NCBI GenBank assembly: GCA_021810175.1
Contig: JAJZJJ010000277.1
Span: 1-5,298 of the forward strand
DNA: 5,298 bases
Direction: 5' to 3'
Source of the DNA: Acidobacteriota bacterium
GTDB lineage: Bacteria; Acidobacteriota; Terriglobia; Terriglobales; Acidobacteriaceae
Position numbers and translations under genes: made by a program. The notes under the pieces were generated by a model. The model did no database searches and was not told the DNA's origin. It was given only the letters and a program-made list of their open reading frames with translations. Shown here piece after piece: positions 1 to 5,298 of the stretch. Position 1 is the first letter of the stretch, and each line of letters opens with the position of its first letter.

Positions 1-3000
1 ACAGCGTCGCTCTCGATGGTTCCGGCAACCTCTACATCGCGGATTCGGCCAACAACGTCATCCGCATGGTCAATACCTCCGGCATCATCAGCACCTACGC
101 CGGGAACGGCACGGCGGGCTATTCCGGAGATGGAAGTGCGGCGGCATCCGCGGAGCTCTACTCGCCCCTCGGCGTCGCCGTCGACGCGGCCGGGAACCTG
201 TATATTGCTGACGCTCGCAATTACGTCGTGCGCAAAGTCAATGGGGTCTCCCACGTCATCTCCACGATCGCTGGTGATTACAAAGACGATGTCTTCGGCG
301 ACGGCAAGGCAGGCTTCAGCTACGGCAATGGCCAGAATGCGCAGCAGTTTACGGGTAACGGCCCCGCGACCGATGCCGGCATTTACGCTCCTTATGCGGT
401 TGCGGTCGCGCCCAACGGCAATCTCTTCATCGCCGAATACTTCGACCAGATCGTGCGCGAGGTCAACTCCAGCCAGTCCACGCTCTATTTCTCTCCGCAG
501 TACTGGGAGAACCAGACCCCCAGCGCTCCCGAACCGCAGTATATTGAGAACGACGGCAACGTCGCACTGAACTTCACCACGTTCAAGCCCGACGCCAACG
601 CGGCCATCGACGCGGGCAGCACCACCTGCAGCGCCTCCACGCTGCTGATCATCGATACGCAGTGCGCCGTGGGCGCCGAATTTGCCCCCACGACTTCCGG
701 TAACCCGGACGTTGGCAATATCGACGTCGGCAGCGACGCTCCCGTCACGCCGCTCGATATCCAGGTGGTGGGCGAGGCGCTCTCGCAGAGTCAGGTGAGC
801 GTCACCCTTACGTCCAGTCCCACCACTTCCAATTACGGCGGAACGGTCACCTTCAGCGTGAACGTCGCTCAAAGTCCCACGTCAAAGCAGGGCGTTCCCA
901 CCGGCACCGTTAGCTTTTCGGACACGTTCAACGGAACCACGTCCACCATCGGAACCACGCAGACACTCGATTCCAAAGGCGACGCATCGCTGCAAATCAG
1001 CACCCTGGCTGTCGGCACGCATCTGATTACCGCAACGTATAGCGGCAGCACCTACTACAGCAGCGCGACCTCGAATCCTCTAAACCAGGAAGTGACGGAG
1101 CAGGTGGCGGTCACGGTGGCAAACGCCAGCGGCAATAACCCATCGATTCTCGGCGCGAATGTCACCTTCTCGGCTGGAGTAACGGTCTCCGGGGGAATTC
1201 CGGTGACCGGCTCTGTCTCCTTCTACAACGGTGCGGGGTATATTGGCAGCGGAGCTCTGAATGCTTCCGGCGTGGCCAGCTTCCAGACGACGCTGCTCCC
1301 GGTGGGGAGCAACTCCATCACGGCTACCTATACGGACGTGAACAACGTCACTGCCAGTTCATCGCCGATTACGCAGGCGGTGAAGCAGCAAACGGCCACC
1401 AGCGTCAGTTCCAGCGTCAGTTCATCCATTCATGGAACTCCGGTGACCTTCACCGCCGCGGTGCTGGCGACGGGATCCGTCGCGCCCACGGGAACGGTGG
1501 ACTTCTACGACGCCGGTCAGCAGATTGGCGCCGGAACTCTGACCGCCAGCGGAACAGCCAGCGCTACCACCAGCTTCACGACGTCCGGGCTGACCACCGG
1601 CACTCATACCATTACTGCCACCTATGTTGGGGATGCCAACGATTTCACCAGCACGTCCAGCGCTTTCACCCAGACAGTCAACCAGGCCACGACGGCGACC
1701 ATCCTTACGGCGAGCTCCGATCCGGCGATCGCCGGCAAGGTGCTCGACCTCACCGTGAAGGTCACCTCGAATGGCGGGACGCCGAACGGCTCAGTCAACT
1801 TCTACAGTAGCGGTACCCTCCTCGGTACGGTGACTCTCGACGGATCCGGGGTTGCGGTGTATTCGACTTCAAAACTTGCTGTCGGAGCTTACTCCATCAC
1901 CGCGACCTATGCCGGAAACACGGAAAACTCCAGCAGTACCTCCAGCGTTCTTCCACTGACGGTGATACAGGCCACGACCGTGACGAAACTCACCGCGAGC
2001 GCCTCGTCGCTGACGGTGACCTCGCCCGTCACCTTGACCGCGGATGTGAGCGGCAACGGCGGCGTCCCCGGCGGCACGGTGACCTTCATGGATGGCGCCA
2101 ATACGCTGGGAGCATCGGCAGTGGATGCGGCGGGAGTTGCCACCTACAGCACTGCAGCACTAGCCGCCGGGCAGCACACCATTACGGCCGTCTATGCGGG
2201 CGACGCCGACAACGCCGGGAGTACGTCGCCGGCCATCGTCGTCTCCGTGGCTGCCTTCGTCACGAAGACGCTGCTGGCTGCCTCCAGCACCAGCCTGACC
2301 ACCGACCAGCAGCTCACCCTGCTGGCCACGACTTCATCGGCCGGGACTCAGGATGTGACCGGCACGGTTACATTTATGAACGGGACTTCGAGCCTGGGGA
2401 CGGCTACCGTCGGATCCAATGGAACCGCGACGCTGAACCTTTCGCTCCAACCGGGAACCTACACCATTACGGCTCAGTACAGCGGTGACACGCTGGACGC
2501 CGAGTCCGTATCGCCGGCCATCAGCGTCAAGGTCAGCCAGGCGACGGAGTTCACCGTCGCGCTCAATCCCGGGTCGCTCACCATTCCGACCGGCAAATTC
2601 GCGACTACCGACATCGATCTGGCCTCGGAAAACGGCTTTTCTGACACCATGGCGCTTGGCTGCTCGTCGCTGCCGGCCACTGTTACCTGTCACTTCTCCA
2701 GCAACGACGTGAGTCTGTCTGCGAACGGCCAAAGCTCCGTGCAGCTCACGATTGACACCAACTCGCCGCTGCTGGCCGGCGGGCAGGCCAAGAACCACAT
2801 GCCCCCCCCCGGATCGCACGGTGAACTGCTGGCGGCGACACTCTTTCCCGGCGCGATTTTCTTCGGCTTTGTCTTCTGGCGATTCCGCAAACACTCTCCC
2901 GTCTTCCGGGTGCTCGCGCTCGTGACGGTCATGGCCGGAGCCTCCTTCCTGATGAACGGCTGCGGAGGGCTCTCGCTCAACAGCGCCAAAGCCGGAACCT

Positions 3001-3077
3001 ACGTCATCCAGGTCACGGCCACCGGCCAGAAGACCGGCATCTCCCACGTTGCTAACCTGACCGTGAACGTCCAGTGA
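1..3077 (+). CDS. NHL-repeat / Ig-like-repeat surface protein, 5' partial
   Basis: The reading frame is open from the left edge (first full codon at 3) to TGA at 3075-3077. It gives 1024 visible residues; the true start and any signal peptide lie outside the window. Domains in order (local residue numbers) are three NHL propeller units (about 1-154), a degenerate choice-of-anchor-D-like domain (161-259), six tandem Ig-like repeats (263-846), and a C-terminal Ig-like domain (847-1024) interrupted by two hydrophobic segments (942-959 and 967-984). The composition is rich in Ser, Thr, Gly, Ala and Val and poor in Cys and Lys, as in extracellular repeat proteins. NHL propellers and Ig-like repeats usually serve binding or adhesion outside the cytoplasm. 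No catalytic motif is visible, so the ligand is unknown. An outer-membrane barrel gene follows after 14 bases, which suggests a shared transcript and an envelope role. The architecture resembles long Ig-like repeat proteins common in Acidobacteria. Domain identity is firm; function is not. Confidence 0.93.
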   Translation, partial: SVALDGSGNLYIADSANNVIRMVNTSGIISTYAGNGTAGYSGDGSAAASAELYSPLGVAVDAAGNLYIADARNYVVRKVNGVSHVISTIAGDYKDDVFGDGKAGFSYGNGQNAQQFTGNGPATDAGIYAPYAVAVAPNGNLFIAEYFDQIVREVNSSQSTLYFSPQYWENQTPSAPEPQYIENDGNVALNFTTFKPDANAAIDAGSTTCSASTLLIIDTQCAVGAEFAPTTSGNPDVGNIDVGSDAPVTPLDIQVVGEALSQSQVSVTLTSSPTTSNYGGTVTFSVNVAQSPTSKQGVPTGTVSFSDTFNGTTSTIGTTQTLDSKGDASLQISTLAVGTHLITATYSGSTYYSSATSNPLNQEVTEQVAVTVANASGNNPSILGANVTFSAGVTVSGGIPVTGSVSFYNGAGYIGSGALNASGVASFQTTLLPVGSNSITATYTDVNNVTASSSPITQAVKQQTATSVSSSVSSSIHGTPVTFTAAVLATGSVAPTGTVDFYDAGQQIGAGTLTASGTASATTSFTTSGLTTGTHTITATYVGDANDFTSTSSAFTQTVNQATTATILTASSDPAIAGKVLDLTVKVTSNGGTPNGSVNFYSSGTLLGTVTLDGSGVAVYSTSKLAVGAYSITATYAGNTENSSSTSSVLPLTVIQATTVTKLTASASSLTVTSPVTLTADVSGNGGVPGGTVTFMDGANTLGASAVDAAGVATYSTAALAAGQHTITAVYAGDADNAGSTSPAIVVSVAAFVTKTLLAASSTSLTTDQQLTLLATTSSAGTQDVTGTVTFMNGTSSLGTATVGSNGTATLNLSLQPGTYTITAQYSGDTLDAESVSPAISVKVSQATEFTVALNPGSLTIPTGKFATTDIDLASENGFSDTMALGCSSLPATVTCHFSSNDVSLSANGQSSVQLTIDTNSPLLAGGQAKNHMPPPGSHGELLAATLFPGAIFFGFVFWRFRKHSPVFRVLALVTVMAGASFLMNGCGGLSLNSAKAGTYVIQVTATGQKTGISHVANLTVNVQ
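3..464 (+). repeat. Three NHL beta-propeller units within the large surface protein
   Basis: Three copies of an NHL-type core are visible at 3-71, 171-239 and 396-464. Each follows the pattern V-A-[LV]-x-x-x-G-N-L-[YF]-I-A-[DE], then about six residues, then [IV]-[VI]-R-x-V. The segment between units 1 and 2 carries the usual AGNGTAGYSGDG-type loop; the segment between units 2 and 3 is longer and less regular. NHL domains form four- to six-bladed propellers, so further blades probably lie upstream of the window edge. The third unit is the most divergent: Glu replaces the Asp of the I-A-D motif, and the unit has an aromatic YFDQ stretch. Confidence 0.9.
483..779 (+). other. Degenerate choice-of-anchor-D-like (ASH/HYDIN-type) beta-sandwich domain
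   Basis: After the propeller comes a segment of about 99 residues with the outline of the choice-of-anchor-D type domain that often sits between NHL and Ig-like repeats. It has an NDGNVALNF stretch, an AIDAGSTTCS stretch, a second Cys in DTQCAVGAEFAPT, and a closing beta-strand ending VVGEA. The two Cys (in CSAS and TQC) are placed as in related domains and could form a disulfide in an oxidising compartment. The match is from memory of the family pattern, and the first strand is unusual (aromatic and Pro-rich around YFSPQYWENQTP). The assignment is moderate. Confidence 0.6.
789..2540 (+). repeat. Six tandem Ig-like repeats within the large surface protein
   Basis: Six Ig-like units of about 105, 96, 99, 95, 94 and 95 residues start near 789, 1104, 1392, 1689, 1974 and 2256. 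Each contains P-x-[GT]-[TS]-V-x-F-x-x-G in the middle, then L-G-x-[AG]-x-[LV]-x-x-x-G-x-A. Each closes with L-x-x-G-x-[HY]-x-I-T-A-x-Y-x-G-[DN] and a Ser-rich strand (unit 2 has YTDVNN at the Y-x-G-D position). This is the bacterial Ig-like domain 3/5 type found in long surface proteins. At the DNA level the copies have diverged, with only short shared stretches such as ACCATTAC[GT]GC, so this is old, selected repetition rather than a recent tandem duplication. Units 4 and 5 have nearly the same length and linker (Q-A-T-T or similar), which suggests a common origin. Confidence 0.9.
2802..2810 (+). repeat. C9 homopolymer tract inside the large CDS
   Basis: Nine consecutive C follow ATG at 2799-2801 and encode exactly three in-frame Pro (local residues 934-936). 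The tract lies just upstream of the codons for the hydrophobic hairpin. One extra C shifts translation into a TGA at 2822-2824, four codons past the tract. One C fewer runs to a TGA at 2923-2925. A slipped form would therefore lose the normal C-terminal anchor region. Slippage is inferred; only the tract and the out-of-frame stops are seen. Confidence 0.85.
2826..2963 (+). other. Internal membrane hairpin ending in a lipobox-like NGC, inside the last Ig-like domain
   Basis: Two hydrophobic stretches (2826-2879 and 2901-2954) are separated by a basic RFRKH loop (2880-2894). The second ends at F-L-M-N-G-C-G-G, with Cys at 2961-2963. Upstream of the hairpin are the first strands of an Ig-like domain (L-G-C...V-T-C-H-F pattern near 2655-2700). 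Downstream are its closing strands (A-G-T-Y-V-I-Q-V-T-A-T-G, then N-L-T-V-N-V-Q to the stop). The hairpin is thus an insertion in a fold rather than a C-terminal tail. It could be a membrane anchor or a sorting signal. The lipobox resemblance (M-N-G-C) is imperfect because the -3 residue is Met. Confidence 0.75.
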
Positions 3078-3079
3078 CC

Positions 3080-3083
3080 GGAG
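3080..3083 (+). promoter_or_regulatory. Ribosome binding site (GGAG) deciding the start of the beta-barrel gene
   Basis: GGAG lies eight bases before ATG at 3092-3094, just past the stop of the upstream gene. It supports the ATG over an in-frame GTG at 3074 that overlaps the upstream stop codon. The GTG would also put six extra residues ahead of a well-formed signal peptide. Confidence 0.8.
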
Positions 3084-3091
3084 CTCGTTCG

Positions 3092-3649
3092 ATGATCCAC
3101 CGCAAGTCACTCCTTGGCATTCTGTTCCTGGCCTGCCTCGTCGGCGGCCAGGCGGTTGCCCGCGCGCAGTCCCCGGAATCAGCCGTCGGCGACAATCAGC
3201 GTCTCTCGGTGGGCGGCTTTCTCAGCGCCAATTATCTCGGCTACGGACAGCACTGGCTGGGCGGCGGCGGCGTCTATGCCGATGTCAATCTTACCTGGCG
3301 CTACGGCATCGAGGGCGAGGCTGACTGGACGCATTTCCACGAGCTGGATGGCTCGCATGCCGCGACCTATCTCATCGGCCCCCGGTATCAGCTCGCCGGC
3401 GTCGGGGCGAAATACAAGTACCGCCCCTACGTTAAATTCCTCGTCGGCGACGGCCGCTTCACCTTTCCCTACGGACTGGGCTACGGCAACTACTTTGTCA
3501 TGGCTCCGGGTGGCGGGGTGGATTACCGCCTGAATTACCACTTCCGCCTGCGTCTGGTGGATGTCGAATACCAGTACTGGCCTGGATTTACCTTTGGATC
3601 CATGTCCAGCATGGCGGTCACCACCGGAATTCGCTACAACATTCGCTGA
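3092..3649 (+). CDS. Small outer-membrane beta-barrel protein with Sec signal peptide
   Basis: The protein has 185 residues. The first 25 form a classic signal peptide: basic MIHRK, a hydrophobic core to about residue 17, then A-R-A before Gln26 as the likely cleavage point. The mature part (about 160 residues) alternates hydrophobic and polar residues with many Tyr, Trp, Phe and Gly. It has the outline of an eight-stranded OmpA/OmpX-like barrel (outer membrane beta-barrel family). Strands are suggested at RLSVGGFLSANYLGYG, the Y-G-I-E-G-E-A-D-W segment, Y-L-I-G-P-R-Y, R-P-Y-V-K-F-L-V-G, and the long L-V-D-V-E-Y-Q-Y segment. The last strand, T-G-I-R-Y-N-I-R, fits the BAM beta-signal (polar-G-x-x-hydrophobic-x-hydrophobic) but ends in Arg rather than the common Phe. 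Length is typical of the family. The gene starts 14 bases after the Ig-like repeat gene and is probably cotranscribed. No specific ligand or transport role can be read from the sequence. Confidence 0.85.
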   Translation: MIHRKSLLGILFLACLVGGQAVARAQSPESAVGDNQRLSVGGFLSANYLGYGQHWLGGGGVYADVNLTWRYGIEGEADWTHFHELDGSHAATYLIGPRYQLAGVGAKYKYRPYVKFLVGDGRFTFPYGLGYGNYFVMAPGGGVDYRLNYHFRLRLVDVEYQYWPGFTFGSMSSMAVTTGIRYNIR

Positions 3650-3674
3650 TCTGTCGGGGGTTCGGGCTGTCTGC
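3650..3674. other. 25-base convergent intergenic gap
   Basis: The stop codons of the plus-strand barrel gene and the minus-strand CPBP gene face each other across 25 G/T-rich bases. I see no stem-loop followed by a T-run in either direction. A short CAGG-AGG-CCTG inverted repeat sits just inside the CPBP 3' end (about 3676-3686) but is too small to call a terminator. Transcripts from the two sides may overlap at their 3' ends. Confidence 0.6.
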
Positions 3675-4820
3675 TCAGGAGGCCTGCGGGCCCGGCTCGC
3701 TTTCGTCCGGAGCCGAAGCCTCCGGCGTCTCATCCGAAGCGCCATCCGGCACAGGTGTCAGCCCGGCCTCCTCGGGAGTCTCAGGCAGGCTGCCCGGTTT
3801 CGCCACAGCAGGCTGTCCCGGCGCTGCACCACGTCCCGCTGCTGCCGGAGCGATCCCCTGGATCTGCACCAACTGCGGGCCCGTCTGCGCCGGAGTCTGG
3901 ACCTGCCGCATGGCCGCCTCATGCGCCTGGCGGGCGGCCGCGTCGATGTCCACCGGTACGCCGCCTGAAACGATCTCGTCGAAGCCGTATTTGTATTTCA
4001 GATCCGTGGTCAGGCTCGCCATCCAGTAGAGCAGCAGCAGCACGACCAGAATTCCAAAGGCGCTTGCCTCGGGGCCCAGTCCGTCGCCGGTGATCCATCT
4101 CGGTCCCACCGGATTCGTCAGGATCACCGGGGAATAATCCATCGGCCCGGACATGGGCAGCCCGAAGAGGAGGCTCATCGCCGCCGCCCACGCAAAATGG
4201 AAGCCCCAGCCCACCCACAGCGCGCGCGTCCGCAGCACGGCAATCGCCAGCACCAACCCCAGCAGGAACGATACCAGCAGCGACGCCCCCGTGGCCTGAG
4301 ACGTATGTGTCCGCCAGACAGCGTAAATCGCGGCCATGAACACCGCGGCCATCGTCGGCCCCATGGCTTCGGTCAGCCGCTGGAAGCCGTATCCGCGAAA
4401 GGCGACTTCCACGGCCAGGGTGCCAGCGCCCAGGGCAATCGTATCCAGAATGAGCACTAGCCACTGGTGCGGGCTCGAGTCGACGGAGATCATCATGCCG
4501 CCGATCAGGGCAATTGGCAGAACGCACGCCACGACACCGCTCCAGCCGATTGCCGCGCCCAGGGCGAACTCGCCGCGCCAGCCAGGACGCAGCCACAGTC
4601 CGGTAGCCCGTCCCGTCGACAGGGTGCGCTGGCCCACGCGGCTCATCACCCAATAGCCCATGGCCAGCAGAAACAGGTCGAAGACGTGGTAGAGCGGCGC
4701 CAGAAGGTGGCCGTAGCTCATCCCCGCGGCTGCGCGAAAGGCCACCATATCCGCGAACAGAAACCACGCCGCGGCCAGCAAAAACCAGCCCAGCGCCCGC
4801 AGGCGCTCCCAAAATGTCAC
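3675..4820 (-). CDS. CPBP family (CAAX protease / Rce1-like) integral membrane protein, active site apparently degenerate
   Basis: The protein has 381 residues with about eight hydrophobic segments (near 11-29, 39-58, 86-111, 119-137, 155-169, 178-196, 201-221 and 253-270). The CPBP signature is recognisable. Motif 1 reads V-E-V-A-F-R-G (137-143), where E-E-x-x-x-R-G is expected. Motif 2 reads Y-A-V-W-R (166-170), where F-x-x-x-H is expected. Motif 3 reads H-F-A-W-A (208-212), where H-x-x-x-[ND] is expected, followed by L-F-G-L-P-M-S-G. Only His208 and the second Glu are kept, so proteolysis is doubtful. Active CPBP proteins are intramembrane Glu-type proteases that cleave prenylated or other substrates. 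The tail (about 271-381) is soluble, Pro/Ala-rich and acidic, longer than I expect for the family. The start is GTG with a strong GGGAG seven bases upstream. The gene lies 91 bases downstream of accA on the same strand and may be cotranscribed. Family membership is likely; function is unknown. Confidence 0.83.
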   Translation of the reverse strand: MTFWERLRALGWFLLAAAWFLFADMVAFRAAAGMSYGHLLAPLYHVFDLFLLAMGYWVMSRVGQRTLSTGRATGLWLRPGWRGEFALGAAIGWSGVVACVLPIALIGGMMISVDSSPHQWLVLILDTIALGAGTLAVEVAFRGYGFQRLTEAMGPTMAAVFMAAIYAVWRTHTSQATGASLLVSFLLGLVLAIAVLRTRALWVGWGFHFAWAAAMSLLFGLPMSGPMDYSPVILTNPVGPRWITGDGLGPEASAFGILVVLLLLYWMASLTTDLKYKYGFDEIVSGGVPVDIDAAARQAHEAAMRQVQTPAQTGPQLVQIQGIAPAAAGRGAAPGQPAVAKPGSLPETPEEAGLTPVPDGASDETPEASAPDESEPGPQAS

Positions 4821-4911
4821 GCGATAGCTCCCAAAGAATTGCGAGGCTGAACGGCCGTCAGGGCCCTCGGATGCGGTTTCGCCATGGGATGGACTGCCAT
4901 CGGCAGCGGAA
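4821..4911 (-). other. Spacer between accA and the CPBP gene
   Basis: This spacer has 91 bases. It holds a GATGG-ACTG-CCATC stem-loop (4888-4901) ten bases past the accA stop, without a T-run. It also has two adjoining 8-base perfect palindromes, ACGGCCGT (4851-4858) and AGGGCCCT (4860-4867). I find no convincing -35/-10 pair for the CPBP gene, so read-through from accA is the simplest reading. Confidence 0.5.
4828..4832 (-). promoter_or_regulatory. Ribosome binding site (GGGAG) deciding the GTG start of the CPBP gene
   Basis: On the minus strand GGGAG is followed by seven bases and then GTG at 4820-4818. The spacing is ideal. It supports the non-ATG start, after which the protein runs directly into a basic, then hydrophobic, first membrane segment. 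Confidence 0.8.
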
Positions 4912-5298
4912 CTAGGTCGCCACCGTGTAGAACTGCCCCATATTGCGGAATTTCTCGTAGCGCTGGCGCAGCAGTTCGTCGATGGGGGTTGCCTTCAGCT
5001 GAGTCAGGTGCAGGCGCAGTTTGTCGCGGAGCATTTCGGCGGCGATGGCCGGATCGGTATGCGCGCCGCCTTCCGGCTCGGGAACCACATCGTCCACGCA
5101 GCCGAATCCCAGCACATCGTCGGCCGTTGCCTTCAGCGCCACCGCCGCGTTCACGCGCTTCGCGGCATCGCGCCAGCGAATGGATGCACAGGCCTCCGGG
5201 GATATCACCGAGTAGATGGCCTTTTCCAGCATCAGCACCCGGTCCGCGACCGCCAGCCCCAGTGCTCCGCCGGAGCCGCCCTCGCCGGCGAGGGCGGC
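4912..5298 (-). CDS. accA: Acetyl-CoA carboxylase carboxyltransferase subunit alpha, C-terminal part
   Basis: The frame is open from the right edge to TAG at 4914-4912, giving 128 C-terminal residues of a family of about 315-325. Recognisable AccA landmarks are the glycine-rich GEGGSGGA near the window edge, D-R-V-L-M-L-E, A-I-Y-S-V-I-S-P-E, V-P-E-P-E-G-G-A-H-T-D-P, and the closing R-Y-E-K-F-R-N-M-G-Q-F. The last resembles the R-Y-x-x-x-x-x-x-G end of the Escherichia coli protein. With AccD it transfers the carboxyl group from carboxybiotin to acetyl-CoA, giving malonyl-CoA for fatty-acid synthesis in the cytoplasm. The GGSGGA segment contributes backbone amides to the active site in this family. 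The E. coli SPEGCASILW segment appears here as SPEACASIRW, a mild Gly-to-Ala and Leu-to-Arg change. The C-terminus looks intact. The N-terminal part lies beyond the window. Confidence 0.96.
   Translation of the reverse strand, partial: AALAGEGGSGGALGLAVADRVLMLEKAIYSVISPEACASIRWRDAAKRVNAAVALKATADDVLGFGCVDDVVPEPEGGAHTDPAIAAEMLRDKLRLHLTQLKATPIDELLRQRYEKFRNMGQFYTVAT

Noticed and set aside
16..570. Plus-strand alternative frame over the NHL region (184 codons)
   Set aside because: The product is Ser/Pro/Thr/Arg-rich out-of-frame translation; the NHL units are in the other frame.
789..2540. Tandem repetition considered as a CRISPR array or satellite DNA
   Set aside because: Repetition is at the protein level with a period of about 285-315 bases in a continuous frame. 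DNA copies are diverged and there are no spacers.
3074..3091. GTG at 3074 as the start of the barrel gene, giving a stop/start overlap with the upstream gene
   Set aside because: The ATG at 3092 has GGAG at the right distance and begins a typical signal peptide; the GTG would add six residues before it.
2334..3110. Long open frame antisense to the large surface-protein gene (258 codons)
   Set aside because: It is a shadow of GC-rich codon use. The translation is Arg/Gly/Val-rich low-complexity sequence with no recognisable domain, while the plus strand holds clear Ig-like domains.
3179..3745. Minus-strand frame across the barrel gene and the convergent gap (188 codons)
   Set aside because: It lies antisense to a convincing signal-peptide barrel gene. 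Its start region has no ribosome binding site I can see and the product resembles nothing known.
3919..4812. Second long minus-strand frame overlapping the CPBP gene (297 codons)
   Set aside because: It is out of frame with the CPBP protein, rich in Arg and Gly, and has no domain. The CPBP frame has membrane segments, family motifs and a good ribosome binding site.
4821..4870. Possible promoter for the CPBP gene (CTGACG and AATTCT on the minus strand)
   Set aside because: The spacing is only about 15 bases, both boxes are poor, and the start point would fall on the ribosome binding site.
4888..4901. Stem-loop after accA considered as an intrinsic terminator
   Set aside because: The stem has only five base pairs with no following T-run, so it is too weak to call.

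Overview
The window is GC-rich chromosomal DNA with four protein-coding genes and no RNA gene, insertion sequence, CRISPR array or phage feature that I can see. Three things together suggest an acidobacterium, probably of the Terriglobia (Acidobacteriaceae-like): a very long secreted NHL/Ig-like repeat protein with a characteristic C-terminal membrane hairpin, a small beta-barrel protein directly behind it, and a divergent CPBP membrane protein beside accA. This assignment rests on protein style and remembered family architecture, not on a marker gene.

Plus strand, left half (1-3649). The 3' part of a large surface or secreted protein fills 1-3077. Its order is three NHL beta-propeller units, a degenerate choice-of-anchor-D-like domain, six Ig-like repeats of about 95-105 residues, and a last Ig-like domain split by a two-segment hydrophobic hairpin that ends in a lipobox-like NGC. 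A run of nine C lies just before the hairpin, and one extra C would end the protein there. Fourteen bases after the stop, with a good ribosome binding site, begins a 185-residue exported outer-membrane beta-barrel protein (3092-3649). The two genes look like one transcription unit that produces envelope proteins.

Minus strand, right half (3675-5298). This half converges on the first with only 25 bases between the stop codons. Reading from the right edge, it starts with the C-terminal 128 residues of accA, the acetyl-CoA carboxylase carboxyltransferase alpha subunit of fatty-acid synthesis. After a 91-base spacer comes a GTG-started 381-residue CPBP (CAAX protease / Rce1-like) membrane protein. 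In it, three of the four expected active-site positions appear substituted, so it may be a non-catalytic member, and it carries a long Pro/Ala/acidic C-terminal tail.

I see no clear new defence or mobile system. The points most worth a second look are the degenerate CPBP active site, the C9 tract placed to switch the membrane anchor, and the membrane hairpin inserted into an Ig-like domain.
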